The notes under the pieces were generated by a model. The model worked only from the letters and a program-made list of their open reading frames with translations, ran no database searches and was not told the origin of the DNA. The translations under genes were made by a program, and so were the position numbers. From a virus, in IMG/VR virus record IMGVR_UViG_3300042400_000613, positions 22,018 to 86,017 of that record: a stretch of 64,000 nucleotides of DNA. One strand, written 5' to 3'. Below are positions 53,403 to 60,984 of this stretch, in pieces (position 1 is the stretch's first letter; each line of letters begins with the position of its first letter).

Positions 53403-53926
53403 TGAGCCTGTTTCAACGAAAGTCTTTTAATCCTAATGGCCGGCCTCAAATAAATCTAAGCGAGTCCGAAATAAAATACGCGATAGAAAATACTAACTCT
53501 TCGGCACAAGCAGCTAGATTCCTCCGAGTTTCCCCCTCTACCTTCAAAAAATACGCATCTATATACAAAAACCCTAATACCGGAGAGACCTGGTATGAAA
53601 CTTCCAATAACAAGAGTGGAGTAGGCGTTTTTAGAACACCTAAAGCATCTGATTTCTTTTCCGATTTAAAAGAGGTACTAGAGGGTAAGAGAGTTTGTAA
53701 AAATAAAACTCACTTCAAAAAGAGGCTACTAATGTCCGGATTGGTTTCAAGTAAGTGTTGTCTATGTGGATTTCATGAAAAGAGATTATCGGACGAGTCA
53801 AGCCCATTTCTTTTAGATCACATAGACGGAAATACAGATAATCAAAGAATAGAAAATATAAGAGTGTTGTGCTATAACTGTTATTATGTAAATGTAGGAA
53901 ATTTAATAGGACCCAAAAATTTTTAA
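53402..53926 (+). CDS. HTH-HNH endonuclease
   Basis: The 174-residue protein has an N-terminal helix-turn-helix ('SSAQAARFLRVSPSTFKKYA') and a C-terminal HNH with zinc cysteines ('SKCCLCGFHEKR', 'FLLDHIDGNTDNQRIENIRVLCYNCYYVN'). HTH plus HNH is typical of phage mobile endonucleases that recognise a defined site. It is the third HNH-type gene in the window and, like the others, lies between unrelated genes. Confidence 0.9.
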   Translation: MSLFQRKSFNPNGRPQINLSESEIKYAIENTNSSAQAARFLRVSPSTFKKYASIYKNPNTGETWYETSNNKSGVGVFRTPKASDFFSDLKEVLEGKRVCKNKTHFKKRLLMSGLVSSKCCLCGFHEKRLSDESSPFLLDHIDGNTDNQRIENIRVLCYNCYYVNVGNLIGPKNF

Positions 53927-53928
53927 TT

Positions 53929-54159
53929 ATGATTTCACTAGAATGGAGCGAAAGTATTTTATACAATTCCGCAGAAAATACAGAGGATTATAAAACCTAT
54001 TACAATGAATATTTGTTTAATATTTATCTGAATAGGAAAAATGAATTTACTGGTAAAAGAGAGGAGCTAGAAAAATTTCTTATCTCTCATAAAATAAATC
54101 CTGATTTTTCCGAAGTTCAAGAAAGGATAAAAGAATATATAGAAAATTACACAAAGTAA
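53929..54159 (+). CDS. Small acidic helical protein, unknown
   Basis: The 76-residue product is rich in Glu, Tyr and Lys ('YNSAENTEDYKTYYNEYLF', ending 'RIKEYIENYTK'). It starts 2 nt after the HNH gene and ends 1 nt before the next. No known domain. Confidence 0.5.
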   Translation: MISLEWSESILYNSAENTEDYKTYYNEYLFNIYLNRKNEFTGKREELEKFLISHKINPDFSEVQERIKEYIENYTK

Positions 54160-54160
54160 T

Positions 54161-54355
54161 ATGACAGAACAAAAGGATTTAGATGCAATGTTTATAGAGC
54201 TAGGTAGGATAGAGTATGAATTGAAATACTACATTCAAATGGTAGAAAATCATACTACGCTAAAAAATCAACTTGTCAACAATATTGATAAAGCTCTATA
54301 TTCTGATTTACAAAAAGAAGAAAAAACAGAAAAAAATGAAACAGATTTGGGTTAA
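54161..54355 (+). CDS. Small helical protein, unknown
   Basis: The 64-residue frame is a single amphipathic helix pattern ('LGRIEYELKYYIQMVENHTTL') with a Lys/Glu tail. Its end overlaps the next start by 20 nt. It may be an interaction partner rather than an enzyme. Confidence 0.5.
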   Translation: MTEQKDLDAMFIELGRIEYELKYYIQMVENHTTLKNQLVNNIDKALYSDLQKEEKTEKNETDLG

Positions 54356-54539
54356 AAAACAGGATGTAGAAAAAGTAAATAACGACATCCTTGTAACAGA
54401 ATGTAGGCTAGAGGCCGAGTTATCCATACTAGAATCAGGAGATTCGCAATGGGTATCTGTCTATGTAACAGATGAGTATCTTAGTAGACTAAAAGGAATG
54501 TTCACATTAACTGAAAACAAAAAAGTAATACTAGGATAA
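54336..54539 (+). CDS. Small protein, unknown
   Basis: I choose ATG 54336 ('MKQIWVKKQDVEKVNND', 67 residues), preceded by an A-run leader. The longer frame from 54273 adds a poly-Lys stretch that is only the other reading of the upstream gene tail. The product ends with a strand-turn pattern ('SVYVTDEYLSRLKGMFTL'). One base separates it from the oxygenase gene. Confidence 0.5.
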   Translation: MKQIWVKKQDVEKVNNDILVTECRLEAELSILESGDSQWVSVYVTDEYLSRLKGMFTLTENKKVILG

Positions 54540-54540
54540 T

Positions 54541-55128
54541 ATGGCAATAGGTTTCAAGCAATTTGTTCCAAACTTAACAAATTACTACACTTTCACTAAC
54601 GGTTTCTCCGATTTGGAATTAGAAGCGGTCGAAAGATTAGCGGATAAAGTTCAATCTCAAAATGCATCTGTCTTAGGATCCCCCGAAGACGTTAATGAAT
54701 ACCGGAGAAGTACTATCAAATGGCTACCAAATAACGAAGAGTACGCTTGGATATATGAGAAATTATTCCATTACGCGGAAGAAGCCAATAATGCTATGTG
54801 GCAATTCAACATTGGGGACAACGTAGAAAATATCCAATACACGATATACAATAGTGCAGACGCAGGAATGTACGACTGGCACATTGACTGCGGCGGAACG
54901 CCTCCTGTATGTTTTAGGAAGATATCTATTACAGTTCAACTCACAGGACCGGATGAATATTCCGGAGGTGATTTAGTCTTGAAATACGGGAAACATGACA
55001 CGATTATACCAAAAAATAAAGGACGGGTCGCTATCTTCCCATCCTTTATGCTACATCGTGTTACTCCTGTCGAATCTGGTACTAGAAAATCTCTAGTTCT
55101 TTGGTTAGGAGGATTGCCTTACAGGTAA
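54541..55128 (+). CDS. PKHD-type 2-oxoglutarate/Fe(II) dioxygenase
   Basis: The 195-residue protein shows the double-stranded beta-helix signature. 'MYDWHIDCG' gives the HxD iron pair, 'FPSFMLHRVTPVESGTRKSLVLW' gives the distal His and the 2-oxoglutarate Arg, and 'EYSGGDLVLKYG' is the usual connecting strand. Members hydroxylate proteins or small molecules. It is unrelated in detail to the PLOD-like domain at 3158-5440, so the window has two separate oxygenases. Its stop directly abuts the stop of the converging subtilase gene. Confidence 0.9.
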   Translation: MAIGFKQFVPNLTNYYTFTNGFSDLELEAVERLADKVQSQNASVLGSPEDVNEYRRSTIKWLPNNEEYAWIYEKLFHYAEEANNAMWQFNIGDNVENIQYTIYNSADAGMYDWHIDCGGTPPVCFRKISITVQLTGPDEYSGGDLVLKYGKHDTIIPKNKGRVAIFPSFMLHRVTPVESGTRKSLVLWLGGLPYR

Positions 55129-56664
55129 TTATTTGATTGTATAAATTATTTTATTGCCTATTTCATCTACAGCTTCTATTGTATTTATGGTAATTTTTAA
55201 TGTACTTTGTAAATGGTTAACTATATAGCTACAAATGTCATGAGCATCAGAACCATTTTTTACGAAAACACCATTCTCGTTAAAGAATTTATCAAAATAC
55301 TGGCTGTAAAAAAACAAGACTTCATTGTAATCTAATAATGTTTTTGTTTGAAGAGCTACTTTTTTAATATATATCTTTTTGTATATCTTAGAGTTAGTTA
55401 ACCTATCTTTTTCAGAAATAGGCAATTTGTTAATATTAAATATGATTGAATTTGACTTTTTATCATTCCATGGATGCTGCACTTTCCATAAAAAAGAATG
55501 TGTAGCATCTATTTCTAATGTTAAATTTCTGAATGTAGATCTTTTACCTGGGAGCGGGATTGCAGGCTCCTGAATATCTTTAGGAGGTTCTACAGGTTGT
55601 GGGGCAGGAGCAGTTTTAGACAGTAATTTATCTAACATAGGGAATCCATACCCATACTCAATATCTTTACCTTCCGGCCCGCCATCTACGGCATTAGTAG
55701 AAAGAAAAGCTATAAGATCAGCTTGATTCTTTATTTCAGGGTACCACTTCAATACATGGCCCATAGCGGCCGTACCGTGAGGTGTAGCCATACTTGTACC
55801 ATCCCAAGACACATAGCTTCCGTTATCTTTAAAAGTAGACCAGATAGAAACTCCAGGAGCTATAGCCTCTAATTCTGTTCCGTATTGAGAGAAATTAGCT
55901 CTCTTACCTGTGTTATCACAAGCAGCCCAGGAGATAACTTCTTTATGAGCAGCGGGCCATCCCACTACACCACTTCCGTCGTTACCGGCAGCAGCATTAA
56001 CAAAAGCACCTCTTGATATAACTTGCTCTATAGCTCTAGAAATAGCAGGAGTTTCAGACCCGCCACCCCAAGAAAAATTGTAAACTAGCAAGTAACCTAG
56101 TTTTTTATACTCGGTTTCCCATACATTAGCGCCATGAAGTATTGCGTTAACTAACCAATCAGAAGCACCGGAGCCATTGGAATTTAATCCCTTTTGCGCC
56201 ATGATGAGATCTTCCGTAGGGGCATTGTTAACATAGGCCAAACCAAGCGGGAATCCATTAGGGTGTTTCCCCATAATAGTACCTGCAACGTGGTGGCCAT
56301 GTCCGTGACCATCGATTCCATTTTTATCGGTCGTATGGTCCAAGCAAAACTTTTTTGGTACAAATTGATTGTTTGATACCAGAGCGTCGTGATTTGGATA
56401 TGCCATAGTATCGACAACACAATACAATATTTTACGAGTTGGTTTCTCACCCCTTTTTAATTTTTCTGCAATAAAATCTGTTTTTAAAAAACCATAACCC
56501 CAATTACCGTCACTAAGTATTTTGGCCTGTAGTGTTGCGGAAATAGGGGTAGGAGGAGGGGGGAGAATGATTTCGTGATTCTCCCCTAGAGCATTAAAAT
56601 ATTTAGCAACTAGCTCAAAGTTTATTTTTTGAGCGAATTGTATGTCGGATGCGGAAAATTTCAT
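55129..56664 (-). CDS. Subtilisin-like serine protease (S8)
   Basis: The 511-residue protein has the complete catalytic triad: D85 in 'YCVVDTMA', H122 in 'GHGHHVAGT', S291 in 'GTSMATPH', plus the oxyanion Asn region 'VNAAAGNDGSG'. The first 75 residues form an extra N-terminal part and residues about 365-511 a C-terminal domain of unknown fold. There is no signal peptide, so it acts in the cytoplasm, in the virion or after lysis. Prohead maturation in T4-like phages uses a different protease (gp21), so this one has another target. It begins the 3' end of a leftward cluster; its ATG overlaps the upstream gene's stop. Confidence 0.92.
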   Translation of the reverse strand: MKFSASDIQFAQKINFELVAKYFNALGENHEIILPPPPTPISATLQAKILSDGNWGYGFLKTDFIAEKLKRGEKPTRKILYCVVDTMAYPNHDALVSNNQFVPKKFCLDHTTDKNGIDGHGHGHHVAGTIMGKHPNGFPLGLAYVNNAPTEDLIMAQKGLNSNGSGASDWLVNAILHGANVWETEYKKLGYLLVYNFSWGGGSETPAISRAIEQVISRGAFVNAAAGNDGSGVVGWPAAHKEVISWAACDNTGKRANFSQYGTELEAIAPGVSIWSTFKDNGSYVSWDGTSMATPHGTAAMGHVLKWYPEIKNQADLIAFLSTNAVDGGPEGKDIEYGYGFPMLDKLLSKTAPAPQPVEPPKDIQEPAIPLPGKRSTFRNLTLEIDATHSFLWKVQHPWNDKKSNSIIFNINKLPISEKDRLTNSKIYKKIYIKKVALQTKTLLDYNEVLFFYSQYFDKFFNENGVFVKNGSDAHDICSYIVNHLQSTLKITINTIEAVDEIGNKIIYTIK

Positions 56665-56960
56665 AGTAGTCTTTTTACTTGTGCGATTTTCTTGAGAGCC
56701 ATGTAATTACCTATTAACTTAGTTAAACTAAATAATACGACCTTAACTAACTCAAACCAGTTTATAATTTCTTCGCCTTGTGCATTGTAAATTACATTAC
56801 CGGCTTTATCGGTCTTAAAAATGGTTTTATCCATGTTCTTAAAAAATATCTTTAGAATTTCTCTAAACATATCTTTGTCACTTAGATTCTGCACATTAAA
56901 TTCCAGAGACTCGTACTCTTGGTAGCACTTCTCCATTTGTTCTGTTACTTTGTTATTCAT
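56661..56960 (-). CDS. Small protein with a C-terminal hydrophobic helix, unknown
   Basis: I choose the ATG at 56960 (MNNKVTEQ, 99 residues). An upstream in-frame ATG at 56990 adds 10 residues and removes the spacing to a TATTTAT-type element at 56976-56982 (minus sense). The last 35 residues contain 'WFELVKVVLFSLTKLIGNYMALKKI', which could be a membrane helix. Next to the hydrolase gene, a holin-like role is conceivable but unproven. Overlaps the subtilase start by 4 nt. Confidence 0.5.
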   Translation of the reverse strand: MNNKVTEQMEKCYQEYESLEFNVQNLSDKDMFREILKIFFKNMDKTIFKTDKAGNVIYNAQGEEIINWFELVKVVLFSLTKLIGNYMALKKIAQVKRLL

Positions 56961-56975
56961 AATAATACTTTTGAA

Positions 56976-56982
56976 ATAAATA
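56976..56982 (-). promoter_or_regulatory. Candidate TATTTAT element, minus strand
   Basis: On the minus strand CTATTTATTTCAAA lies 22 nt before the chosen ATG at 56960, matching the plus-strand late-type elements. Confidence 0.35.
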
Positions 56983-56992
56983 GTTATCAATC

Positions 56993-57913
56993 TTAATTAT
57001 TTAACCTCCGAGGAAAATATAATTTTTTAAATTCCCAATATTCTTTCATGTAATCAGCCCTCATATTATAATCAGGACTTGTATGATACCCGGATTTCAT
57101 CATACATTTACATATATTCCGGTAAATTTGAATCGGCGGGAGACTATAATCAGCCTTCCTGCACTTATCATATCTAGGAGCATTGAATACACTAGCCCAT
57201 ACTTTTATTCCCTCTTCAGTATTATTTGCGGAAAAGAACTTTTGTTTCATATTTCTCTTCCTTCCCTTTACATACTCTATTGTCATTAAGTTAACCCAAT
57301 CATATTTACCTATCTTCTTTATACCACCAGGATTACCGTACAACCGCCATAGTTCTGTCTCAACGCCAACAGATGTAGCTTCCAATATAAAGTAAGCATA
57401 TATAAAAGATACCGGGAAATCAGTCATGTGATGCACAGCATAGAAGAGAGAATCATAGTTATACAATAAATTCAATCTTCTTAGTGTAATAAGACTTAAG
57501 TTGTCTATATTCCTAAATCCCTGCTTACGTAGATATTCGGCAGCTTCTTTATGACTGTACTTCTTAAAATCGTGACCATGAGACCTAGAGGCGAATGCTG
57601 TGAAAGGAATGGCAAAGGGAACGGACTTGCTAGGCTTTGCAGCAGTTCCGTTCCTTTGTATATTCACTTTATTCTCTATGTACACCGTATCTTTTACAAT
57701 GGTATAGATTGATTTCTCTATGTACACAGTGTCATAAACGTATTGGACAGCATACTCAATAGAACCTCCGGAGAATATTTCTTGCTTATCGTAATCAGAT
57801 GGAGTATTTCTACTAGTAATAGCGCCCAAGAAAAACGCAGTGACTATTGAAAGCCCAATGTAGATAGGCAATCTTTTATTCTCCCGTATATAGGTTTCTA
57901 CTCTTTCTCCCAT
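56993..57913 (-). CDS. Membrane-anchored cell-wall hydrolase candidate (glucosaminidase-like)
   Basis: The 306-residue protein has an N-terminal signal-anchor helix (residues about 15-34, 'LPIYIGLSIVTAFFLGAITS') followed by a linker. A C-terminal lysozyme-like domain contains 'FPVSFIYAYFILEATSVGVETELWRLYGNPGGIKKI', with a candidate catalytic Glu, and 'GIKVWASVFNAPRYDKC'. This is the GH73/SLT-like arrangement. It is the best endolysin candidate in the window and could be exported and tethered before lysis. It ends 2 nt upstream of ATG 56990. Family assignment is from motif resemblance. Confidence 0.62.
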   Translation of the reverse strand: MGERVETYIRENKRLPIYIGLSIVTAFFLGAITSRNTPSDYDKQEIFSGGSIEYAVQYVYDTVYIEKSIYTIVKDTVYIENKVNIQRNGTAAKPSKSVPFAIPFTAFASRSHGHDFKKYSHKEAAEYLRKQGFRNIDNLSLITLRRLNLLYNYDSLFYAVHHMTDFPVSFIYAYFILEATSVGVETELWRLYGNPGGIKKIGKYDWVNLMTIEYVKGRKRNMKQKFFSANNTEEGIKVWASVFNAPRYDKCRKADYSLPPIQIYRNICKCMMKSGYHTSPDYNMRADYMKEYWEFKKLYFPRRLNN

Positions 57914-57914
57914 T

Positions 57915-58172
57915 TTAATCTACACTTACGTTTTCTATGGCGTATATGATTTTCTTAACTTGACTATATGTTCTGTAAATTAGCGAGGTACTATCAAAGA
58001 ACGATACGGACCACTCACCTTTGTCTATCTGATCATTACACTCGTTCGTAATCAAGCTAAGATATGTTTTCTCCTCAGTTTGACCTACAAAATCATATAT
58101 GTAGTAATACACATCAGGTTCATCTGCGTATTCCTTCTTAAAACCCAATAACTCCAATTCTGCTTCTTTCAT
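57915..58172 (-). CDS. Small protein, unknown
   Basis: The 85-residue protein begins 'MKEAELELLGFKKEYADEP' with strand-rich middle ('YYYIYDFVG', 'GEWSVSFFDS'), a pattern common among small phage proteins of unknown role. It ends 1 nt before the hydrolase start, so the two are coupled. A TATAAATA box stands 15 nt upstream. Confidence 0.55.
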   Translation of the reverse strand: MKEAELELLGFKKEYADEPDVYYYIYDFVGQTEEKTYLSLITNECNDQIDKGEWSVSFFDSTSLIYRTYSQVKKIIYAIENVSVD

Positions 58173-58179
58173 CTTTTGT

Positions 58180-58187
58180 TATTTATA
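58180..58187 (-). promoter_or_regulatory. T4-late-like TATAAATA box, minus strand
   Basis: On the minus strand TATAAATA precedes the ATG at 58172 by 15 nt. TATAAATA is the T4 late promoter core. It could start the transcript that runs leftward through the hydrolase and protease genes. Confidence 0.4.
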
Positions 58188-58225
58188 TTACGCCAAATAA
58201 AGTTTTTACGAAAGGTTTTGGCAAT

Positions 58226-58801
58226 TTATACCCTTTCAATCTCATTACCAGAAATCATAGACATATCAGCCTCTAAATAAGATAAGGGCTTCAACATCTT
58301 ACCGTCAGATAACCTAGAGAAATAATAGAAATCCTCACCTTCTACTGTACAGGACTTAATATCAATCCTGTCATCAGTTGTCATACCGTATTTCTTACGA
58401 ACACCAAGCAACTGTGATTCCGCTAGCGACTTAGAGGGTAGAAACTTACTAAAATTACTTTCATTGACTTTCTCGATAGCTTCAATAACCGGAATGTCTA
58501 ATTGAACTAAGATGCCAAGCAATGTATAAATAACATCAACTGCCTCCTTTGCAATGTGCTGCCTGTTAATAAAATCAAAATCAATGTTATCATCCATGTC
58601 AGAATCATCTAATGGCATGAACTCATCAATAAATTCAGTGTTTTCATCTAAGAACATCGCTAACGCATTCTGTATATCTTCCACTTTTTTTTGCTCATGT
58701 CGTCCTAACATCTTTTGGAATTTGACAACATCTTCTAAGACATCTCTTTTCATTTTTACTGATTTGTGATTGTTGATATAATAAAATTTTGGAATAGACA
58801 T
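58226..58801 (-). CDS. MazG-like nucleotide pyrophosphohydrolase
   Basis: The frame from ATG 58801 gives 191 residues (a further in-frame ATG at 58819 adds six residues). It contains 'LDENTEFIDEF' and 'AKEAVDVIYTLLGILVQLDIPVIEAIEKVNESNFSKF', the E..E / E..D helical metal-binding core of the MazG/dUTPase superfamily. Such enzymes hydrolyse (d)NTPs to monophosphates and may clean the pool or blunt host stress signalling. The C-terminal 60 residues ('LSDGKMLKPLSYLEAD') are an additional strand-rich piece. Confidence 0.8.
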   Translation of the reverse strand: MSIPKFYYINNHKSVKMKRDVLEDVVKFQKMLGRHEQKKVEDIQNALAMFLDENTEFIDEFMPLDDSDMDDNIDFDFINRQHIAKEAVDVIYTLLGILVQLDIPVIEAIEKVNESNFSKFLPSKSLAESQLLGVRKKYGMTTDDRIDIKSCTVEGEDFYYFSRLSDGKMLKPLSYLEADMSMISGNEIERV

Positions 58802-58885
58802 AAAAACATTTTTACACATGCGGACATCAATGAGGCAGCATGCGAATTAACATTTGTTTGTTTTGTTTGAGAGAGGGAAGGTTAG

Positions 58886-58957
58886 TAGCGGGAACCAGAG
58901 TCGAACTGATAGTATAAGATCATGAGTCTTATGTGTTAACCATTACACTATCCCGCT
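58886..58957 (-). tRNA. tRNA with CAU anticodon
   Basis: The 72-nt minus-strand sequence folds as a canonical cloverleaf. It has a 7-bp acceptor AGCGGGA/TCCCGCT, a D arm GTGT/ACAC with GG in the loop, an anticodon arm TAAGA-CTCATGA-TCTTA (anticodon CAT), and a T arm ATCAG-TTCGACT-CTGGT. CCA is not encoded. It may be Met or, if the C is lysidinylated, Ile(AUA), which would suit this AUA-rich genome. All pairing is visible in sequence. Confidence 0.95.
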
Positions 58958-58961
58958 ATAT

Positions 58962-59063
58962 TTAACCTTGCACTACAGTAGTATGAATAATACTTTCCCG
59001 TAGTTTTATTTGTATTTTTTTAGGTTCCTTTAGTATTGGTCCTTTTTCTTTGGTTTTTTCCAT
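58962..59063 (-). CDS. Possible 33-residue small protein
   Basis: An ATG on the minus strand at 59063 opens a 33-codon frame, rich in Lys, that ends just upstream of the tRNA (starts MEKTKEKGPILK, ends HTTVVQG). No family match. It fills most of the 58958-59100 gap, which otherwise contains only AT-rich sequence. Confidence 0.3.
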   Translation of the reverse strand: MEKTKEKGPILKEPKKIQIKLRESIIHTTVVQG

Positions 59064-59100
59064 ATTCACTAAATTTTAAACAAAGGTAAACCAAAAAAGT

Positions 59101-59457
59101 TTAATGTGCAAGTTTTTTTTCCTTTATCCACTTATTTATTTTTCTGCGTACACTATATCTAACAAAAGCAGGTTCTTTCCCGTACTTTTTATTGTTAATG
59201 TATCCGCTATTTCCTATACCCATGTAGTAAGTCCATCTGCCATTTACTATAACAAAATTATCGGAGTTAGGATCAAGGCAATTCACTAAGGAATCTACGA
59301 ATTGTTTTTTGGACTGTATGGTATCTTCGCCGAACACAAAAGCTCCGGATTTGTAAGATGCCCAAGGTCCCTTGTTTACAAAAATAGAATCTCGGTATCT
59401 CTGACTTAAAGCTAGCGTACTAACTAAAAGACAAAGAACTACTAGATAAGTTCTCAT
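59101..59457 (-). CDS. Exported small protein, unknown
   Basis: Starting at ATG 59457 the 118-residue product begins 'MRTYLVVLCLLVSTLALSQ', a clear signal peptide with a likely cut after ALS-Q. The longer frame to 59496 would put 13 polar residues before it and is rejected. The mature part includes 'WASYKSGAFVFGEDTIQSKK' and a basic C-terminus. It may act in the periplasm or outer membrane during superinfection control or lysis. A TATTTAT element lies 23 nt upstream. Confidence 0.65.
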   Translation of the reverse strand: MRTYLVVLCLLVSTLALSQRYRDSIFVNKGPWASYKSGAFVFGEDTIQSKKQFVDSLVNCLDPNSDNFVIVNGRWTYYMGIGNSGYINNKKYGKEPAFVRYSVRRKINKWIKEKKLAH

Positions 59458-59473
59458 TGGTTTGATTTTTAGT

Positions 59474-59480
59474 ATAAATA
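59474..59480 (-). promoter_or_regulatory. Candidate TATTTAT element, minus strand
   Basis: On the minus strand ATATTTATACTAAA precedes the signal-peptide protein's ATG at 59457 by 23 nt, supporting that start choice. Confidence 0.35.
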
Positions 59481-59515
59481 TGTACTCACAGTACAAATAT
59501 TGGATTTATTTTAAA

Positions 59516-59800
59516 CTAATCTACATTTTTCTCCTTCATATACTTCATACTTACAAACTTTCCAGTGAAACTACCTAAGATATACGAGGCAATCATGTAG
59601 AGATTACCCTGTATCAAAGCATCAATAGAAAAGTAAAGAGAGGCGAGAGAAATGATGTTTATCATAACAGCGTTTATTAAAGATTTAGTAATTTGTTTGT
59701 TATATGTATATTGTATTTCAAGAGTCCTAAGAATGTTGATGGAGAATTGAAATATGAATAGAAGTATCATGTCCATGTTATCGGTAATCATATTTAGCAC
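59516..59800 (-). CDS. Small integral membrane protein (DUF5698-like pattern)
   Basis: The 94-residue protein has about three membrane segments (residues 10-25, 40-60, 65-80) with 'INILRTLEIQYTYNKQITKSL' between the first two, resembling the small YebE/DUF5698 membrane family. A holin role is possible by size but the loop pattern suits a conserved family better. It overlaps the next gene by 23 nt. Confidence 0.6.
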   Translation of the reverse strand: MLNMITDNMDMILLFIFQFSINILRTLEIQYTYNKQITKSLINAVMINIISLASLYFSIDALIQGNLYMIASYILGSFTGKFVSMKYMKEKNVD

Positions 59801-60341
59801 TCTCGTATAAAGCCTTCAAGTCATCCATGTTTATATTTTCCTTCGGCCGGACCTCGACAAGTGTACCGGTTTGGCTCACAATCTCGACGTAAGGCAGGAT
59901 ATCGTGGTAGTGGGTACGAGAAGTAAAGTCATGTATTAAGATGGATTGTACGCCCTTTATGACCGCTTTACAGGCACAGGCTAATCTGAACCTACCATCA
60001 ACTAGTACAACATCAATATCGTCGTACTTATCAATAACAGCAGAATACGTAGGAAAGTTGTCTTTTTTATTGTTGTTAGTTGGTCTCCCCATATTCCCAG
60101 CGTTAATGTCAATATGGTGGAACGTTATATCTGGGTGGATCTTAACTGCCTCGTATTGCTTCACCTCCTCTATCCACATTTTTTGAGACTCCACTGATAC
60201 TACCTTCCCGGCCCCATTTTTGCACGCCCGGAAAGTACTCCCACCTGCACCCCACTCAAAGTAAAACACAACACCCCGAACAGCATTCACAAACATTTCT
60301 TCCTCATCCTTTTTCATTAGTATTCCCGGCTCTTTTCTCAT
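59778..60341 (-). CDS. SAM methyltransferase-like protein
   Basis: The 187-residue protein shows 'VVFYFEWGAGGSTFRACKNGAGKVVSVES' (SAM-loop-like GxGxS with acidic strand-2 end) and 'DIDVVLVDGRFRLACACKAVI', 'ILIHDFTSRTHYHDILPYVEIV'. This is a class I Rossmann methyltransferase-like family whose substrates are unknown. It is the first gene of the leftward cluster and sits beside the divergent control region. An internal ATG nine codons in is a second possible start. Confidence 0.65.
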   Translation of the reverse strand: MRKEPGILMKKDEEEMFVNAVRGVVFYFEWGAGGSTFRACKNGAGKVVSVESQKMWIEEVKQYEAVKIHPDITFHHIDINAGNMGRPTNNNKKDNFPTYSAVIDKYDDIDVVLVDGRFRLACACKAVIKGVQSILIHDFTSRTHYHDILPYVEIVSQTGTLVEVRPKENINMDDLKALYESAKYDYR

Positions 60342-60399
60342 AAATTCTTTTTACATGCTTATTAATCTCTTTCATATATAAGTACATTCAGAGAGCATC

Positions 60400-60715
60400 C
60401 TTATCATCATGTCTTTTATATTTCATATTCATTTTACATATTAGAAGCATTTTACTTTACACATTAGAAGAATTTCATTTTATACATTTTCTCTGCATCC
60501 ACTTATTATTCTTTTTTCATTTAATATTTCATGCTTTCTTAAATGTTATTTTTCATCCTTTTTCATTTAATATTTCATGTTATTTTAATTTTATACTTTA
60601 ATATTTCATGTTATTTTAAATCTTATTTTTCATTTAGTAGCAATGCATATTTCATTCTTATTTCATTTTATATTTCATCCTATGTTCATGTTATTTTGAG
60701 TGCATTTTTTTTGTC
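60400..60715. repeat. Low-complexity, G-poor ATTTCAT-repeat tract
   Basis: About 315 nt made mainly of TTTCAT, ATTTCATG and TTATTTT words. A 23-nt unit (TTTAATATTTCATGTTATTTT plus AA) occurs at 60566 and 60597, and its first 14 nt at 60520. Read leftward (the direction of the adjacent genes) it is dense in ATG followed closely by stop codons. No ORF is supportable. The rest of 60342-60400 is ordinary AT-rich leader. Confidence 0.85.
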
Positions 60716-60820
60716 CGCGGTTTTTTAAATATTGATTCCGGAGAAGTGCCAAAACTGTATAGGGAAAAGTGTAAAAGCCTGATAATTAATAGGTTGCTTA
60801 GTGAATTACTTCAAATGGTA

Positions 60821-60828
60821 TATAAATA
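60821..60828 (+). promoter_or_regulatory. T4-late-like TATAAATA box
   Basis: An exact TATAAATA precedes a 23-codon frame by 24 nt, with a purine-rich 'AGGGAA' before its ATG. Confidence 0.35.
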
Positions 60829-60844
60829 ACTAGTAGGGAAAAAA

Positions 60845-60916
60845 ATGGACCTCGATATGAACGTGGTTCTAACCGGCGATCCCTTTTCTGGACTTTTTGT
60901 GTCTTATCGAAAATAA
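60845..60916 (+). CDS. Possible 23-residue peptide
   Basis: The frame begins MDLDMNVVLTGDP and ends YRK. It lies between a TATAAATA box and a hairpin at 60925-60953, so a tiny transcription unit is possible. There is no family support. The overlapping minus-strand frame at 60798-60995 is not better. Confidence 0.25.
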   Translation: MDLDMNVVLTGDPFSGLFVSYRK

Positions 60917-60924
60917 TGGAATGG

Positions 60925-60960
60925 CTGAAACCCGCATGGTTATTAGGTTTCAGATCTTTT
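60925..60960 (+). terminator. Hairpin after 23-codon frame
   Basis: CTGAAACC pairs with GGTTTCAG across a 13-nt loop, followed by ATCTTTT. A weak intrinsic terminator or an operator-type palindrome. Confidence 0.45.
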
Positions 60961-60984
60961 GTCAATTTTTTTGAAAAATAGTGC

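Noticed and set aside
54273-54335. Longer N-terminus for the 54336 gene
   Set aside because: The added residues (poly-Lys) are only the alternate reading of the upstream gene's tail; ATG 54336 follows an A-rich leader like its neighbours.
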